A stretch of 64,000 nucleotides of DNA from Desulforamulus reducens MI-1 (GTDB taxonomy: Bacteria; Bacillota; Desulfotomaculia; Desulfotomaculales; Desulfotomaculaceae), in the NCBI RefSeq assembly GCF_000016165.1, contig NC_009253.1, forward strand, positions 1,770,332-1,834,331, given 5' to 3'. The translations under genes were made by a program, and so were the position numbers. Below, in pieces: positions 44,634-55,507 of the stretch. How positions within the stretch are numbered: position 1 is the stretch's first letter; every line of letters begins with the position of its first letter. A model generated the notes under the pieces. That model did not search any database, had not been told where the DNA came from, and worked only from the letters and a program-made list of their open reading frames with translations.

Positions 44634-45189
44634 GTGATCTGCCTATAACTGATATGATGTTAATTTTTAAAACCACCTCTTTTCAAAAATAAATAGAGCC
44701 AAATGAAAATATTCTTTAAAAATTATTACTTATTAGAGGAAAAACACCACCCAACAAGATAGCAAGAATTTTAAATCATGTCTATATATTTAGACATTTT
44801 TCTAAATAATTATTTAAATAATTATTTAGAAAAATAAAATATACATATTAAGTAGAAAGAAAGAGAAATCACGAGATAATTACCATTGTTGACAAAATTG
44901 TTTTTAAATGATAAAGATTCTGAATATATTATAGGCATCTAAATATTACCTTGTCAATTCAAGAATAGTAATTATTAGAAATATACGTCTAATTAATTGT
45001 ACACAAATGCGAAAATAGTATAACTATAGTTACTAGTAAAAATAGTTATATAAATCAGACAATACTGATAAATTTTCTAGTAAAAATAGCTTGAGGTTGT
45101 GAAGGATTTCTTCAATTTGTTTCTGTTTGCGCCTGAGGTCAAGCTATGATATTATGAAGTTATAAAAGGCCTAGGGGGGGCTTGTCTGA
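44634..45189. other. AT-rich divergent region between hydC2 and nadE
   Basis: About 550 bases with no gene. It contains a perfect 38-bp AT palindrome (44797-44834), preceded by a TGTCTA/TAGACA dyad (44780-44797), and a 13-base direct repeat CTAGTAAAAATAG (45033-45045 and 45077-45089). A TTGACA is at 44888-44893, but I see no good -10 at the right distance. Promoters for both divergent operons must lie here. Confidence 0.6.
44797..44834. promoter_or_regulatory. Perfect 38-bp AT palindrome upstream of hydC2
   Basis: The sequence is identical to its reverse complement, starting TTTTTCTAAATAATTATTT and centred between 44815 and 44816. It can form a cruciform, or act as a bidirectional terminator because it begins and ends with five T/A bases. 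It lies about 190 bases upstream of hydC2 and 360 upstream of nadE. Confidence 0.55.
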
Positions 45190-45918
45190 GTGATGAAGGA
45201 CTTGGCGGAGAAACTATCACAATGGGTTAAGGATGAGGTTGAAAAAGCAGGTGCCCAGGGTGCGGTAGTGGGACTCAGTGGCGGGATCGATTCTTCCTGT
45301 GTTGCAGCTCTATGTAAACGAGCTTTTCCGGACAATGTGTTGGGTGTTATAATGCCCTGTTATAGTAATCCAGAGGATGCAGCAGATGCAAAATTATTAG
45401 CCAAAACATTGTCTGTGCCCTATGAAGAAATAGAATTAGATGAGCCCTTTGACTGGTTTATTCAGCGATTGACTGGACAAGATTATGATATTCATAGTTG
45501 TGATTTATCGATTGTAAATATTAAACCCAGATTAAGGATGACTACTTTATATTATTATTCAAATCGGCATAATTATTTAGTAGTAGGAACCACCAATAAA
45601 GCTGAAATGGTAGTGGGCCACTACACAAAATATGGTGACGGTGGAGCAGATATCCTTCCACTGGCAAACTTGGCTAAGTCTGAAGTGAGGGCTTTAGCCA
45701 AAGAGCTTGGTATACCACAGAGAATTATTGATAAGGCTCCCTCAGCTGGTTTGTGGTTTGGACATTGTGATGAAAAAGAAATGGGAATTAGTTATGAAGC
45801 TTTGGATCAATATATCTTAACCGGAGATACTTTGGCAGAAGCGAAAAGGACCATACAAGCCTTAGAGAAAAAAAGAGAGCACAAAAGGTTTATGCCACCG
45901 ACTCCTCCGGTACGTTAA
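45190..45918 (+). CDS. nadE: Ammonia-dependent NAD synthetase
   Basis: 242 residues with the PP-loop SGGIDSS that binds ATP, and the conserved VGTTNKAEMVVGHYTKYGDGG and KAPSAGLW segments. It lacks a glutaminase domain, so it uses ammonia directly. It converts nicotinate adenine dinucleotide to NAD, the last step of the pathway. Start is GTG 45190 or ATG 45193, both behind AGGGGGGG; the two differ by one residue. Its position beside an NAD-linked hydrogenase operon may be chance. Confidence 0.94.
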   Translation: MMKDLAEKLSQWVKDEVEKAGAQGAVVGLSGGIDSSCVAALCKRAFPDNVLGVIMPCYSNPEDAADAKLLAKTLSVPYEEIELDEPFDWFIQRLTGQDYDIHSCDLSIVNIKPRLRMTTLYYYSNRHNYLVVGTTNKAEMVVGHYTKYGDGGADILPLANLAKSEVRALAKELGIPQRIIDKAPSAGLWFGHCDEKEMGISYEALDQYILTGDTLAEAKRTIQALEKKREHKRFMPPTPPVR

Positions 45919-46003
45919 TAAAAATATATTATTAAATAAGAAGCTAGGTTAGCCTGGAACAGCCAGTGCAAACCGAGCTTTTTTCAGGGAAAGGGGTATT
46001 TCA

Positions 46004-46732
46004 TTGTCGGGACACTCAAAATGGTCAACAATTAAACGTAAAAAAGCTAAAATTGACTCCCAGAGAGGGAAGGTATTTACCAAATTATCTAAAGAAATTA
46101 TTATTGCTGCCAGAAATGGTGGGGCAGACCCCAATGGCAATATGCGTCTGAAAGCTGCCATCGAGAAGGCCAAAATTGCCAATATTCCCAATGACAATAT
46201 TCAAAGGGCAATTCAAAAGGGCGCAGGCGGTGGAGACGGTGCTAATTTTGAAGAATTTAGTTATGAAGGTTACGGCCCAGGCGGTATCGCAATTCTATTA
46301 AATGTAGCAACAGACAATCGCAATAGAACTGCCGGAGAAGTAAGACATATATTATCAAAGCACGGTGGTAATCTGGGTGAAACTGGTTGTGTGAACTGGA
46401 TGTTTGATGAAAAGGGTATTATTATTATTGATCGATCTGAGGTCAATATGAGTGAAGATGATATTATGCTGGCAGCCCTTGAGGCTGGTGCCGAGGACGT
46501 AAAGGTTGAGGATGACAGTTTTGAAATTAGTACTGCACCTGAGGATTTACAATCAGTAAAGACAGCCCTAATTGATCAAGGAATTCCTGTGGCCGACGCA
46601 GATACAACCATGGTACCTCAAACCACTGTAAAATTACAAGGTGAAGACGCTGAGAAGATGAACAAAATGATCGAGTTATTAGAAGATAACGATGATATTC
46701 AAGAGGTATTTACAAACTACGAAGAAGAGTAA
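46004..46732 (+). CDS. yebC: YebC/PmpR-family transcription or translation factor
   Basis: 242 residues from a TTG start, MSGHSKWSTIKRKKAKIDSQ, which is the signature YebC N-terminus, behind AAAGGGG. It also contains GRNGGADPNGN-like and YEGYGPGG segments that define the family. YebC proteins act as DNA-binding regulators, and recent work ties some to relief of ribosome stalling. It lies upstream of bofC and ruvCAB, as in many Firmicutes. A clean terminator follows. Confidence 0.94.
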   Translation: MSGHSKWSTIKRKKAKIDSQRGKVFTKLSKEIIIAARNGGADPNGNMRLKAAIEKAKIANIPNDNIQRAIQKGAGGGDGANFEEFSYEGYGPGGIAILLNVATDNRNRTAGEVRHILSKHGGNLGETGCVNWMFDEKGIIIIDRSEVNMSEDDIMLAALEAGAEDVKVEDDSFEISTAPEDLQSVKTALIDQGIPVADADTTMVPQTTVKLQGEDAEKMNKMIELLEDNDDIQEVFTNYEEE

Positions 46733-46753
46733 ACCGGGGAAACCCGGTTTTTT
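46732..46753 (+). terminator. Terminator after yebC
   Basis: The stem AACCGGG/CCCGGTT with a four-base GAAA loop and TTTT immediately after, beginning at the last base of the yebC stop. Confidence 0.9.
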
Positions 46754-46795
46754 GCATATTAGAAGTATAATACTTTGAAATAAGTAAAAGGTAAC

Positions 46796-46862
46796 TAAGG
46801 CTTACGCCATCGCCTAAAGGTTCTCGTGCCCTATAGGGTATGGCGCAAGCCAAGTTTTTCTA
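46796..46862. repeat. Palindromic element, copy 3 (inverted)
   Basis: The same element as at 28127 and 35017 but in the opposite orientation, from TAAGGCTTACGCC to GGCGCAAGCCAAG and TTTTTCTA. It keeps CCCTATAGGG and has a few substitutions, including a G in one outer arm. It lies just past the yebC terminator. Copies 1 and 2 are more alike than either is to this one. Confidence 0.8.
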
Positions 46863-46937
46863 ATATATTTTAGATACTCTTTGGGTTTGAATGGCCCATA
46901 GACTGGAAATACTAGCCAACTAAAGGAGTTGGTTAGT

Positions 46938-47558
46938 ATGCTCAGAAGACTATTTTACCTGGGCCTTGTTGGTATTATCCTTCTTTTTATTACAGGAATA
47001 ACCCTGGGTGGAGAAGAACTTTTAGGCAAGGGACATGTCAATTATCTATCTGCTTTACAAGTATTTGCCCAGCCAAATCAACCTGCTATTGAACCGGATT
47101 CCGTTATCCGGGAAGAAAATGTGTTTCTATGTGGTGACATAGAAGAAGTGGCCAGAAAAAATACTTCAACACTGAAGATAAAGGATGTAAAGGATATTGA
47201 GAGTCTCTATACTGACCAGGGGTATACCCTAAGCTACCATAATAAAGAGATCTTGGCCCAACGGAAAGTCAAAGAATTTTGCAGCTATCATCGAAACTTT
47301 CGGCATTTAGGAATTTATAATAACAAATTGGCGGTTTTTCAAGGACCCCTGGGGTATAATCAAAAACTGATAAGAGTTGAAAATACAATTCCAGTTGAAA
47401 GTCTGTCTGCGGGTTTTCAGGTTAAACTGCAACAGTCTATGGATTTCTTTCAAATGACACCGGAAACCCAGGCTGTACTTCGATATGAGTTGGAATTTGC
47501 TGGTGAAGAAGCCCTAAATGCAATCCTAGAAAACCTTGACGAATTCCAGGCGGAATAG
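46938..47558 (+). CDS. bofC: BofC-like forespore protein
   Basis: 206 residues from ATG 46938 behind AAAGGAG. One N-terminal hydrophobic helix or signal (about 7-25) is followed by a C-terminal domain with KEFCSYHRNFRHLGIYNNK and LAVFQGPLG, which matches the BofC C-terminal domain. In Bacillus BofC is exported from the forespore into the intermembrane space and keeps the SpoIVB protease in check before sigma-K activation. The neighbourhood bofC-ruv is also seen in Bacillus. Homology is recognisable but not close, so the symbol is by family. Confidence 0.75.
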   Translation: MLRRLFYLGLVGIILLFITGITLGGEELLGKGHVNYLSALQVFAQPNQPAIEPDSVIREENVFLCGDIEEVARKNTSTLKIKDVKDIESLYTDQGYTLSYHNKEILAQRKVKEFCSYHRNFRHLGIYNNKLAVFQGPLGYNQKLIRVENTIPVESLSAGFQVKLQQSMDFFQMTPETQAVLRYELEFAGEEALNAILENLDEFQAE

Positions 47559-47682
47559 GTGCCTGTTGTATCGATTTTTCTGAATGCCTTTAGGCGTAAA
47601 ATAATGATTATAAATTTACTGAAACAACAGAACAATAGTTTGTAGTATAATATTCCCAGTCAACTTTTCTCTGGAGGTAAAA

Positions 47683-48174
47683 ATGATTATATTAGGCATA
47701 GATCCCGGCACAGCCATAACGGGCTATGGCGTTATAGAATTTATTGGGAATCGCTACAAACCTATTACTTATAGTTGTTTAAGAACAGAACCCGACTTAC
47801 CCCTGGATCTCCGACTTAAAAAACTTTATCAGGGTTTAATGGATATCATCAAAAGATACCAACCAGACTGCATGGCTGTTGAAGAATTATTTTTTAATAA
47901 AAATGCTCGAACCGCTCTGGCAGTAGGGCATGCCAGAGGCATTGCGCTGTTGGCAGGGGCCAACTCAAGTATCCCGGTTGCTGAATATACACCTTTGCAA
48001 GTGAAGCAGGCTGTAACGGGCTATGGCAAGGCAGAGAAACAACAGATTCAATTTATGGTTAAAACATTACTGTCACTGCCGGAGATTCCTAAACCAGACG
48101 ATGTTGCGGATGCTTTAGCCGTTGCAATTTGCCATGCCCAATGGAGTTCTACTTTTGGAGGAAGGATAAAATGA
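47683..48174 (+). CDS. ruvC: Holliday junction resolvase RuvC
   Basis: 163 residues with the acidic active-site residues in order: D7 in [20 protein letters not shown], and [15 protein letters not shown]. RuvC cuts Holliday junctions symmetrically after RuvAB has branch-migrated them. SD CTGGAGG precedes the start. It overlaps ruvA by four bases. A TATAAT lies about 35 bases upstream without a good -35. Confidence 0.95.
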   Translation: MIILGIDPGTAITGYGVIEFIGNRYKPITYSCLRTEPDLPLDLRLKKLYQGLMDIIKRYQPDCMAVEELFFNKNARTALAVGHARGIALLAGANSSIPVAEYTPLQVKQAVTGYGKAEKQQIQFMVKTLLSLPEIPKPDDVADALAVAICHAQWSSTFGGRIK

Positions 48175-48770
48175 TTGCGTATATAAAGGGTTTATTAGCA
48201 GCCGATGGGCCAGGTTGGGTAGTTATAGATGTGAATGGTATCGGCTATCATGTAAGTATACCATCAACCACCCAGTTGCCTGCTCTGGGGCACGAGGTTA
48301 AGCTTTTCACTCATATGAGTGTAAGGGAAGATGGCATTCAGTTCTTTGGTTTCGCCAAGGAAGATGAAAAGGAATGTTTTTTGCTATTGCTAAATGTGGC
48401 GGGCGTAGGTCCCAAGGTAGCTCTGGCAGTAGTGTCACATTTGCCGCCAAGCAACCTAAGATCGGCCATAGCCATAGAAGATGTTAATCAATTGGTGAAA
48501 GTACCCGGTGTAGGTAAAAAAACTGCACAAAGAATATTGCTGGAACTGAAAGATAAACTCAAGGGAATGGCAGCAGTGGAGCATAGTACGCTACAACAAT
48601 CGGTCATTACCACGGGAAGTGGAGACGAGGCTGTCGAGGCGCTGCTGGCACTGGGATATTCCCAAGGAGAAGCCAGGGATGCAGTAAAAAAGGCACAAAA
48701 AAGTGCACCAGAAGAGGATTTATCTGCCTTGATTAAAATAGCTCTCAAAGAACTGGCACCGTCCAGGTAA
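48171..48770 (+). CDS. ruvA: Holliday junction DNA helicase subunit RuvA
   Basis: 199 residues starting [18 protein letters not shown]. Two helix-hairpin-helix motifs are visible, [10 protein letters not shown] and [13 protein letters not shown], followed by a C-terminal domain that contacts RuvB. RuvA is the tetrameric junction-binding plate. The ATG at 48171 overlaps the ruvC stop (ATGA), a coupled start; a longer frame from 48129 is not used. Confidence 0.95.
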   Translation: MIAYIKGLLAADGPGWVVIDVNGIGYHVSIPSTTQLPALGHEVKLFTHMSVREDGIQFFGFAKEDEKECFLLLLNVAGVGPKVALAVVSHLPPSNLRSAIAIEDVNQLVKVPGVGKKTAQRILLELKDKLKGMAAVEHSTLQQSVITTGSGDEAVEALLALGYSQGEARDAVKKAQKSAPEEDLSALIKIALKELAPSR

Positions 48771-48784
48771 CTTGGAGGAATGAT

Positions 48785-49819
48785 ATGTCTGATCGGTTAA
48801 TATCTGCCACGGCTCAGTCAGAAGATAATGATTTGGAGCTTAGTTTGCGGCCCCGTAGGTTAAGTGAATATATCGGCCAACAGAAGGCCAAGGAGACCAT
48901 TTCTATCTTTGTCGAAGCAGCTCGACAAAGGGGGGAACCCTTGGACCATGTTTTGCTGTTTGGACCCCCTGGTTTAGGGAAAACTACTTTAAGTAATATT
49001 ATTGCCAATGAAATGGCAGTGAATATTCGTACTACATCTGGACCGGCCATTGAAAGACAAGGGGATTTGGCAGCCATTTTAACAAATTTGGCCCCCGGAG
49101 ACGTGTTATTTATTGATGAAATTCACCGCTTAAGCAAGGCAGTGGAGGAGATATTATATCCTGCCATGGAAGACTTTGCCCTTGACATCGTATTGGGTAA
49201 AGGCCCTGGGGCCCGTTCCATCCGCTTAGATTTGCCTAAATTTACATTAATAGGGGCCACCACACGGGCGGGTATGCTGGCATCTCCCTTGCGAGACCGT
49301 TTTGGGATTATTAGTCGATTGGAATTTTACAACAACGAAGATTTAACAAGGATTGTAACCCGGGCTGCTGATATTTTAAAGGTGGTCATTGACAGATCTG
49401 GGGCAGAGGAAATAGCTCGTCGGTCTCGGGGGACTCCTAGGGTAGCAAATCGGTTGCTGAAACGAGTTAGAGATTATGCCCAGGTGAGAGCCCAGGGTGA
49501 TATCACCGCGGATGTAGCTGCGGAGGCACTGGAATTCTTTGAAGTGGACCCCCTGGGATTGGATCATACAGACCGTCGCTTACTCAGCAGCATTATCGAA
49601 AAATTTAACGGTGGACCAGTGGGGTTAGATACCATTGCAGCTGCCATCAGTGAAGAAACAGATACCGTGGAAGATGTTTTAGAACCCTTTCTAATGCAAA
49701 TGGGATTAATAACCAGAACTCCTAGGGGACGGGTTGTTACTCCCCAGGCATACAAGCATTTGGGGATTCCTATGAATCGTGAGACCCAGAAAGGACTCGA
49801 GCAAAATTCTCTTTTTTAA
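48785..49819 (+). CDS. ruvB: Holliday junction DNA helicase subunit RuvB
   Basis: 344 residues of the AAA+ family: Walker [11 protein letters not shown], Walker B FIDEIHRL, sensor segment GATTRAGML and a C-terminal winged helix ([13 protein letters not shown]). RuvB hexamers drive branch migration on RuvA-bound junctions. It starts 15 bases after ruvA behind TTGGAGG, so ruvCAB form one unit and probably continue to queH. Confidence 0.96.
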   Translation: MSDRLISATAQSEDNDLELSLRPRRLSEYIGQQKAKETISIFVEAARQRGEPLDHVLLFGPPGLGKTTLSNIIANEMAVNIRTTSGPAIERQGDLAAILTNLAPGDVLFIDEIHRLSKAVEEILYPAMEDFALDIVLGKGPGARSIRLDLPKFTLIGATTRAGMLASPLRDRFGIISRLEFYNNEDLTRIVTRAADILKVVIDRSGAEEIARRSRGTPRVANRLLKRVRDYAQVRAQGDITADVAAEALEFFEVDPLGLDHTDRRLLSSIIEKFNGGPVGLDTIAAAISEETDTVEDVLEPFLMQMGLITRTPRGRVVTPQAYKHLGIPMNRETQKGLEQNSLF

Positions 49820-49865
49820 TCAGAGGGCTTTGGGTTTATAAAAAATACAATTATGGTGATTAATA

Positions 49866-50423
49866 ATGAAAAAATTGCTACTTCATACATGTTGTGGACC
49901 CTGCGCAATCCATCCTTTAGATGAATTACGTAGCAAGGGCTTTGAGGTATTCGGCCTTTTTTACAATCCCAATATTCATCCCTATACTGAATTTAAAAAG
50001 CGCAGGGATCAGTTAGAGGAATATGCCCAGCAGCAAAATTGGAAAGTTATCTTTGACGAGGAATATCGGCTGGATGAATACTTACATGAGGTGATTCACC
50101 GGGAAACCAAGCGTTGCCAATTGTGTTACAACATGCGTCTTAAGAAAGCGGCTCAAATGGCAAAGAAAGGTAATTTTGATGCTTTTAGCACCACTCTTTT
50201 AGTAAGCCCTTTTCAAAAACATGATTTAATTAGAGAACTGGGGGAAAATTTGGCTGAACAATATGGTGTACCTTTTTATTATCAAGATTTTCGTCCGGGG
50301 TATAAAGAGGCCACGATTAAATCCAAGGAATTAGAAATGTATCGTCAGCAATACTGTGGCTGCATCTACAGCGAAAGAGACCGGTATTATAGACCTGTTA
50401 AGAAAAAGGTGGGAGAAAGGTGA
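49866..50423 (+). CDS. queH: Epoxyqueuosine reductase QueH
   Basis: 185 residues. The four-cysteine pattern of QueH is present: CCGPC (9-13), a RCQLC pair and a terminal CGC. These ligate iron-sulfur and iron centres in characterised QueH. The enzyme reduces epoxyqueuosine in tRNA to queuosine and replaces the cobalamin-dependent QueG. queA and tgt of the same pathway lie just downstream, which supports the call. A weak SD is present. It overlaps the following small gene by four bases. Confidence 0.92.
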   Translation: MKKLLLHTCCGPCAIHPLDELRSKGFEVFGLFYNPNIHPYTEFKKRRDQLEEYAQQQNWKVIFDEEYRLDEYLHEVIHRETKRCQLCYNMRLKKAAQMAKKGNFDAFSTTLLVSPFQKHDLIRELGENLAEQYGVPFYYQDFRPGYKEATIKSKELEMYRQQYCGCIYSERDRYYRPVKKKVGER

Positions 50424-50644
50424 CACCCTTTGAGTCCATAGCAAAAATGCTAATTTTTGCAGGTATTAGCATAGCCATTTTGGGAGGAATGCTACTGATT
50501 GTGGGCAAAATTCCTGGCATTGGCAAATTGCCAGGAGATATTTTCGTTCGGAAAGGTAACTTTACCTTTTATTTCCCAGTGGTCACATCAATCCTGTTAA
50601 GTATTCTTCTTACGTTTATTATCAACCTTTTCTTTCGACGGTAA
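50420..50644 (+). CDS. DUF2905 small membrane protein
   Basis: 74 residues, GTG start overlapping the queH stop (GTGA), behind GGGAGAAAGG. It has two hydrophobic helices with the loop GKIPGIGKLPGDIFVRKGNFTFYF between them, the hallmark of DUF2905. No function is known. It is often found between ruv and queA genes in Clostridia, as here. Confidence 0.85.
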   Translation: MTPFESIAKMLIFAGISIAILGGMLLIVGKIPGIGKLPGDIFVRKGNFTFYFPVVTSILLSILLTFIINLFFRR

Positions 50645-50731
50645 ATCATGAGATATACTTATTAAAATGATAGAAGGAAATGGTAAAAACTTGTCGAATA
50701 TTATTTTTTGTGTATTTTTTCCAAGTTCATG

Positions 50732-50760
50732 TTGACCAAGGGTTATAGTTATCTTGTTAT
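50732..50760 (+). promoter_or_regulatory. Possible promoter of queA-tgt
   Basis: TTGACC (50732-50737), 17-bp spacer, TGTTAT (50755-50760). The -10 is poor but the -35 and spacing are good. It lies about 50 bases before queA. Confidence 0.45.
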
Positions 50761-50811
50761 TAAGAAATACTATTACTTAGATATGCCAAGCTAAACAAAG
50801 GAGTCTATAGA

Positions 50812-52958
<2,147 letters not shown>

Positions 52959-53037
52959 ATTTTCTTTGTTTGGCAGGGAAATACTTTTAAATAAAGAAAC
53001 ATATATAGTGTGAAAATGCAGAAAGGAGGTTCTCATA

Positions 53038-53319
53038 TTGAATTTAGGTCCGCAATCAGCTTCAATAATTTATATTGTTGCCTTATTTGCTATCCTTTAC
53101 TTCTTAATGATAAGACCCCAACAAAAAAGACAGAAGCAGCATGCTGCCATGATAAAAGCACTGAATGTTGGTGACAACATTGTAACAGTGGGTGGGTTAC
53201 TGGGTTCTGTAATTAAGATTAAAGAGACTACAGTTGTTGTACGGGTGGCGGATAAAGTAAATATAGAAATTTTAAAAAATGCCATAGCCCAAGTTACCGA
53301 AAAAAAAGCCGAAGAATAA
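53038..53319 (+). CDS. yajC: Preprotein translocase subunit YajC
   Basis: 93 residues from TTG behind AAAGGAGG. A single N-terminal helix ending in LYFLMIRPQQKRQKQ (the RPQQK motif is diagnostic) and a short soluble domain with VGDNIVTVGGLLGSV. YajC binds SecDF at the translocon; secD and secF follow after one gene. Length is normal. Confidence 0.94.
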   Translation: MNLGPQSASIIYIVALFAILYFLMIRPQQKRQKQHAAMIKALNVGDNIVTVGGLLGSVIKIKETTVVVRVADKVNIEILKNAIAQVTEKKAEE

Positions 53320-53375
53320 AACACAAAGAAGTATGGCAGAAAATATTAGTTTTTAAAGAGGTATTAAATAGAAAG

Positions 53376-53405
53376 AATAGAGTAGGCATGTCCTACTCTA
53401 TTTTA
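53376..53405 (+). terminator. Terminator after yajC
   Basis: The perfect 11-bp stem AATAGAGTAGG/CCTACTCTATT (53376-53386 and 53392-53402) with a five-base loop runs into TTTTAG. It ends the queA-tgt-yajC unit. Confidence 0.85.
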
Positions 53406-53442
53406 GTATAGCGAAAAAATAAAACTTTTCCGATATACGCAA

Positions 53443-53480
53443 GGGATTTTATCTGCTTTGAGCAGAGTAGATAAAATCCC
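53443..53480 (+). promoter_or_regulatory. Leader hairpin before the HD-domain gene
   Basis: GGGATTTTATCT/AGATAAAATCCC, perfect over 12 bp, encloses a second stem CTGCT/AGCAG. No T run follows. It ends about 30 bases before the GTG start of the next gene and may affect translation or mRNA stability. Confidence 0.4.
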
Positions 53481-53509
53481 ATACTACCAATTTAGGGAGT
53501 GGTTTATAG

Positions 53510-54172
53510 GTGAGCATAACTCTGGAAGATGTAAAGGCAAATCCCATTGTGGATTCTTGTATTCGCAAAGGAAATGAATACCTTGGAGTTATGGGTTTTA
53601 CCGAACACAGTTACAGACATATTAATTTAGTTTCCAGCATTGCCCGTAACATCCTGGAGAAACTGGGTCGACCCAAAAGAGAATGTGAACTGGCCGCCAT
53701 TGCTGGTTATATGCATGATGTTGGCAATGTCATTAGCCGCAATGATCACGGTATTTCCGGGGCCAATATTGCTTTCAACCTTCTTTTAAATATGGGTATG
53801 CCACCGGATGAAGTTTGTACAGTGGCTTCAGCCATTGCAAACCACGAAGAACAGTACGGTTATCCAGTCAACGCTGTGTCTGCAGCACTAATAGTAGCGG
53901 ATAAGTCTGATGTACACCGTTCTCGGGTACGAAATCAAGATTTTGCCACCTTTGACATACATGACCGTGTTAATTACGCTGCCTCCCATGCCTTTGTATA
54001 TGTCAATGATGATAAGCATACGATTACCATGGAGCTAAATATTGATATCGAAATATGTCCCGTTATGGAATATTTTGAGATATTTTTAAGCAGAATGATT
54101 CTTTGTCGAAGGGCGGCCAACTACTTGGGGTGTAACTTTGAGCTAGTAATCAACGGTGCAAAGTTGCTATAA
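53510..54172 (+). CDS. HD-domain phosphohydrolase
   Basis: 220 residues, GTG start behind GGGAG. The HD motif is GYMHDVGNVIS, followed by DHGISGANIAF, with the metal-binding histidines H35 or H38 in EHSYRHINLVSS and a later NHEEQYG. HD proteins hydrolyse phosphate esters or nucleotides; the substrate is not predictable here. It sits between yajC and secD in many Clostridia. It has its own leader hairpin and a promoter may lie in the preceding AT-rich DNA. Confidence 0.82.
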   Translation: MSITLEDVKANPIVDSCIRKGNEYLGVMGFTEHSYRHINLVSSIARNILEKLGRPKRECELAAIAGYMHDVGNVISRNDHGISGANIAFNLLLNMGMPPDEVCTVASAIANHEEQYGYPVNAVSAALIVADKSDVHRSRVRNQDFATFDIHDRVNYAASHAFVYVNDDKHTITMELNIDIEICPVMEYFEIFLSRMILCRRAANYLGCNFELVINGAKLL

Positions 54173-54189
54173 ACTGAATATTGCCTTAA

Positions 54190-54218
54190 TTGACAGGAAT
54201 TTTTTGCAGGTATATAAT
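54190..54218 (+). promoter_or_regulatory. Consensus promoter of secDF
   Basis: TTGACA (54190-54195), 17-bp spacer, TATAAT (54213-54218): a perfect match to the sigma-A consensus with ideal spacing. The predicted start near 54225 gives a ~35-base leader before secD. Confidence 0.9.
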
Positions 54219-54260
54219 TATTTTTGTTTATTTGTAGTATAAAAGGGGGAAAACCTGGAG

Positions 54261-55502
54261 ATGAAATGGGACAGGGTACTCAGACTGTTTGCAGTAGTCA
54301 TTGCTGTAGTCGTCATTGCTGTTTTTAGTGTGCAGCCCATCTTCCCGAATGTAAAATGGCTACCGCTGACAAAAGAAATACCTTTAGGTCTCGATCTGCA
54401 AGGGGGCGTTCATGTAGCATTGGAGGCCCATGATACAGAACAGGCAAAAGTAAACGATGAGAATATGAAGCAACTGCTGGAAGCCATTGAACGCCGTGTC
54501 AATGCCTTTGGTGTTTCGGAACCCATTGTTCAGCAAGAGGGAGACCGGCGTATTATTGTAGAATTAGCTGGTATTAAAGACCCGGATCAAGCTGTTCGAG
54601 ATATTGTAAAGACTGCATTTCTTGAATTCAAGACCGAGGATGGCAAGACAATTCTTACAGGGGCAGATTTAAAGAATGCTGTGGAATCCAGCGATCCTGT
54701 TACCAATGTGGTGGAAGTAGGCTTGGAGTTTAACAAAGAGGGAACCCAAAAGTTCGCCGAGGCCACCAGTGCAAATGTGGGTAAACGTATTGCCATTATT
54801 TTGGATGGCAATGTATTACAAACTCCCGTTGTGAACGAACCCATTACCGGTGGAAAGGCTAGAATTACAGGCTATGCAAATCTAGAAGAAGCCCATACCA
54901 TTGCTGTACTTCTTAAATCTGGTGCGTTGCCCTTAAAGACAGAGGTAATCGAAAAAAGAACTGTGGGTCCAAGCCTAGGGGCTGATTCCTTAAGCAAATC
55001 TATTAAGGCAGCAGCCGTTGGCTTAATTGCAATTTTGATTTTTATGTTGGGCTATTATCGTTTGCCCGGCATGGTGGCCAACTTTGCATTGGTGGTCTAT
55101 GGGGTAATTGTAATAGCAATTTTTGCAGCCATGCATGTGGTTTTAACGTTACCTGGTATTGCAGCCTTTGTACTCTCCATGGGTATGGCAGTGGATGCTA
55201 ATGTTATCATTTTTGAACGTATAAAAGAAGAACTCAAGAGTGGTAAAAGTTTGCGTTCTTCCATTGAATCAGGCTTTAAGAGAGCCTTTGTGGCAGTTCT
55301 TGACTCAAACGTCACAACCCTAATTGCTGCGGCAGTTCTTTTCTACTTTGGATCTGGTCCCATTAAGAGTTTTGCTGTGGCCCTTTCGGTGGGTATTCTA
55401 ACTAGTATGTTTACAGCCATTACCTTTACCCGGTGGGTGCTGCATTTAACGGCAAGCACTGGCATTAAAAATACCAAATTATACGGTGCGCAGGGGAGGT
55501 AG
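54261..55502 (+). CDS. secD: Protein-export membrane protein SecD
   Basis: 413 residues, one N-terminal helix, a periplasmic-type P1 region and five C-terminal helices. Conserved SecD blocks are visible: LGLDLQGGVHVALEA near the start, ITGYANLEEAH, VVYGVIVIAIFAAM and GMAVDANVIIFERIKEEL. SecD and SecF use the proton gradient to pull exported proteins out of the SecYEG channel. It is shorter than the E. coli protein, as usual in Firmicutes. secF starts six bases after the stop. Confidence 0.96.
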   Translation: MKWDRVLRLFAVVIAVVVIAVFSVQPIFPNVKWLPLTKEIPLGLDLQGGVHVALEAHDTEQAKVNDENMKQLLEAIERRVNAFGVSEPIVQQEGDRRIIVELAGIKDPDQAVRDIVKTAFLEFKTEDGKTILTGADLKNAVESSDPVTNVVEVGLEFNKEGTQKFAEATSANVGKRIAIILDGNVLQTPVVNEPITGGKARITGYANLEEAHTIAVLLKSGALPLKTEVIEKRTVGPSLGADSLSKSIKAAAVGLIAILIFMLGYYRLPGMVANFALVVYGVIVIAIFAAMHVVLTLPGIAAFVLSMGMAVDANVIIFERIKEELKSGKSLRSSIESGFKRAFVAVLDSNVTTLIAAAVLFYFGSGPIKSFAVALSVGILTSMFTAITFTRWVLHLTASTGIKNTKLYGAQGR

Positions 55503-55507
55503 ATAAC

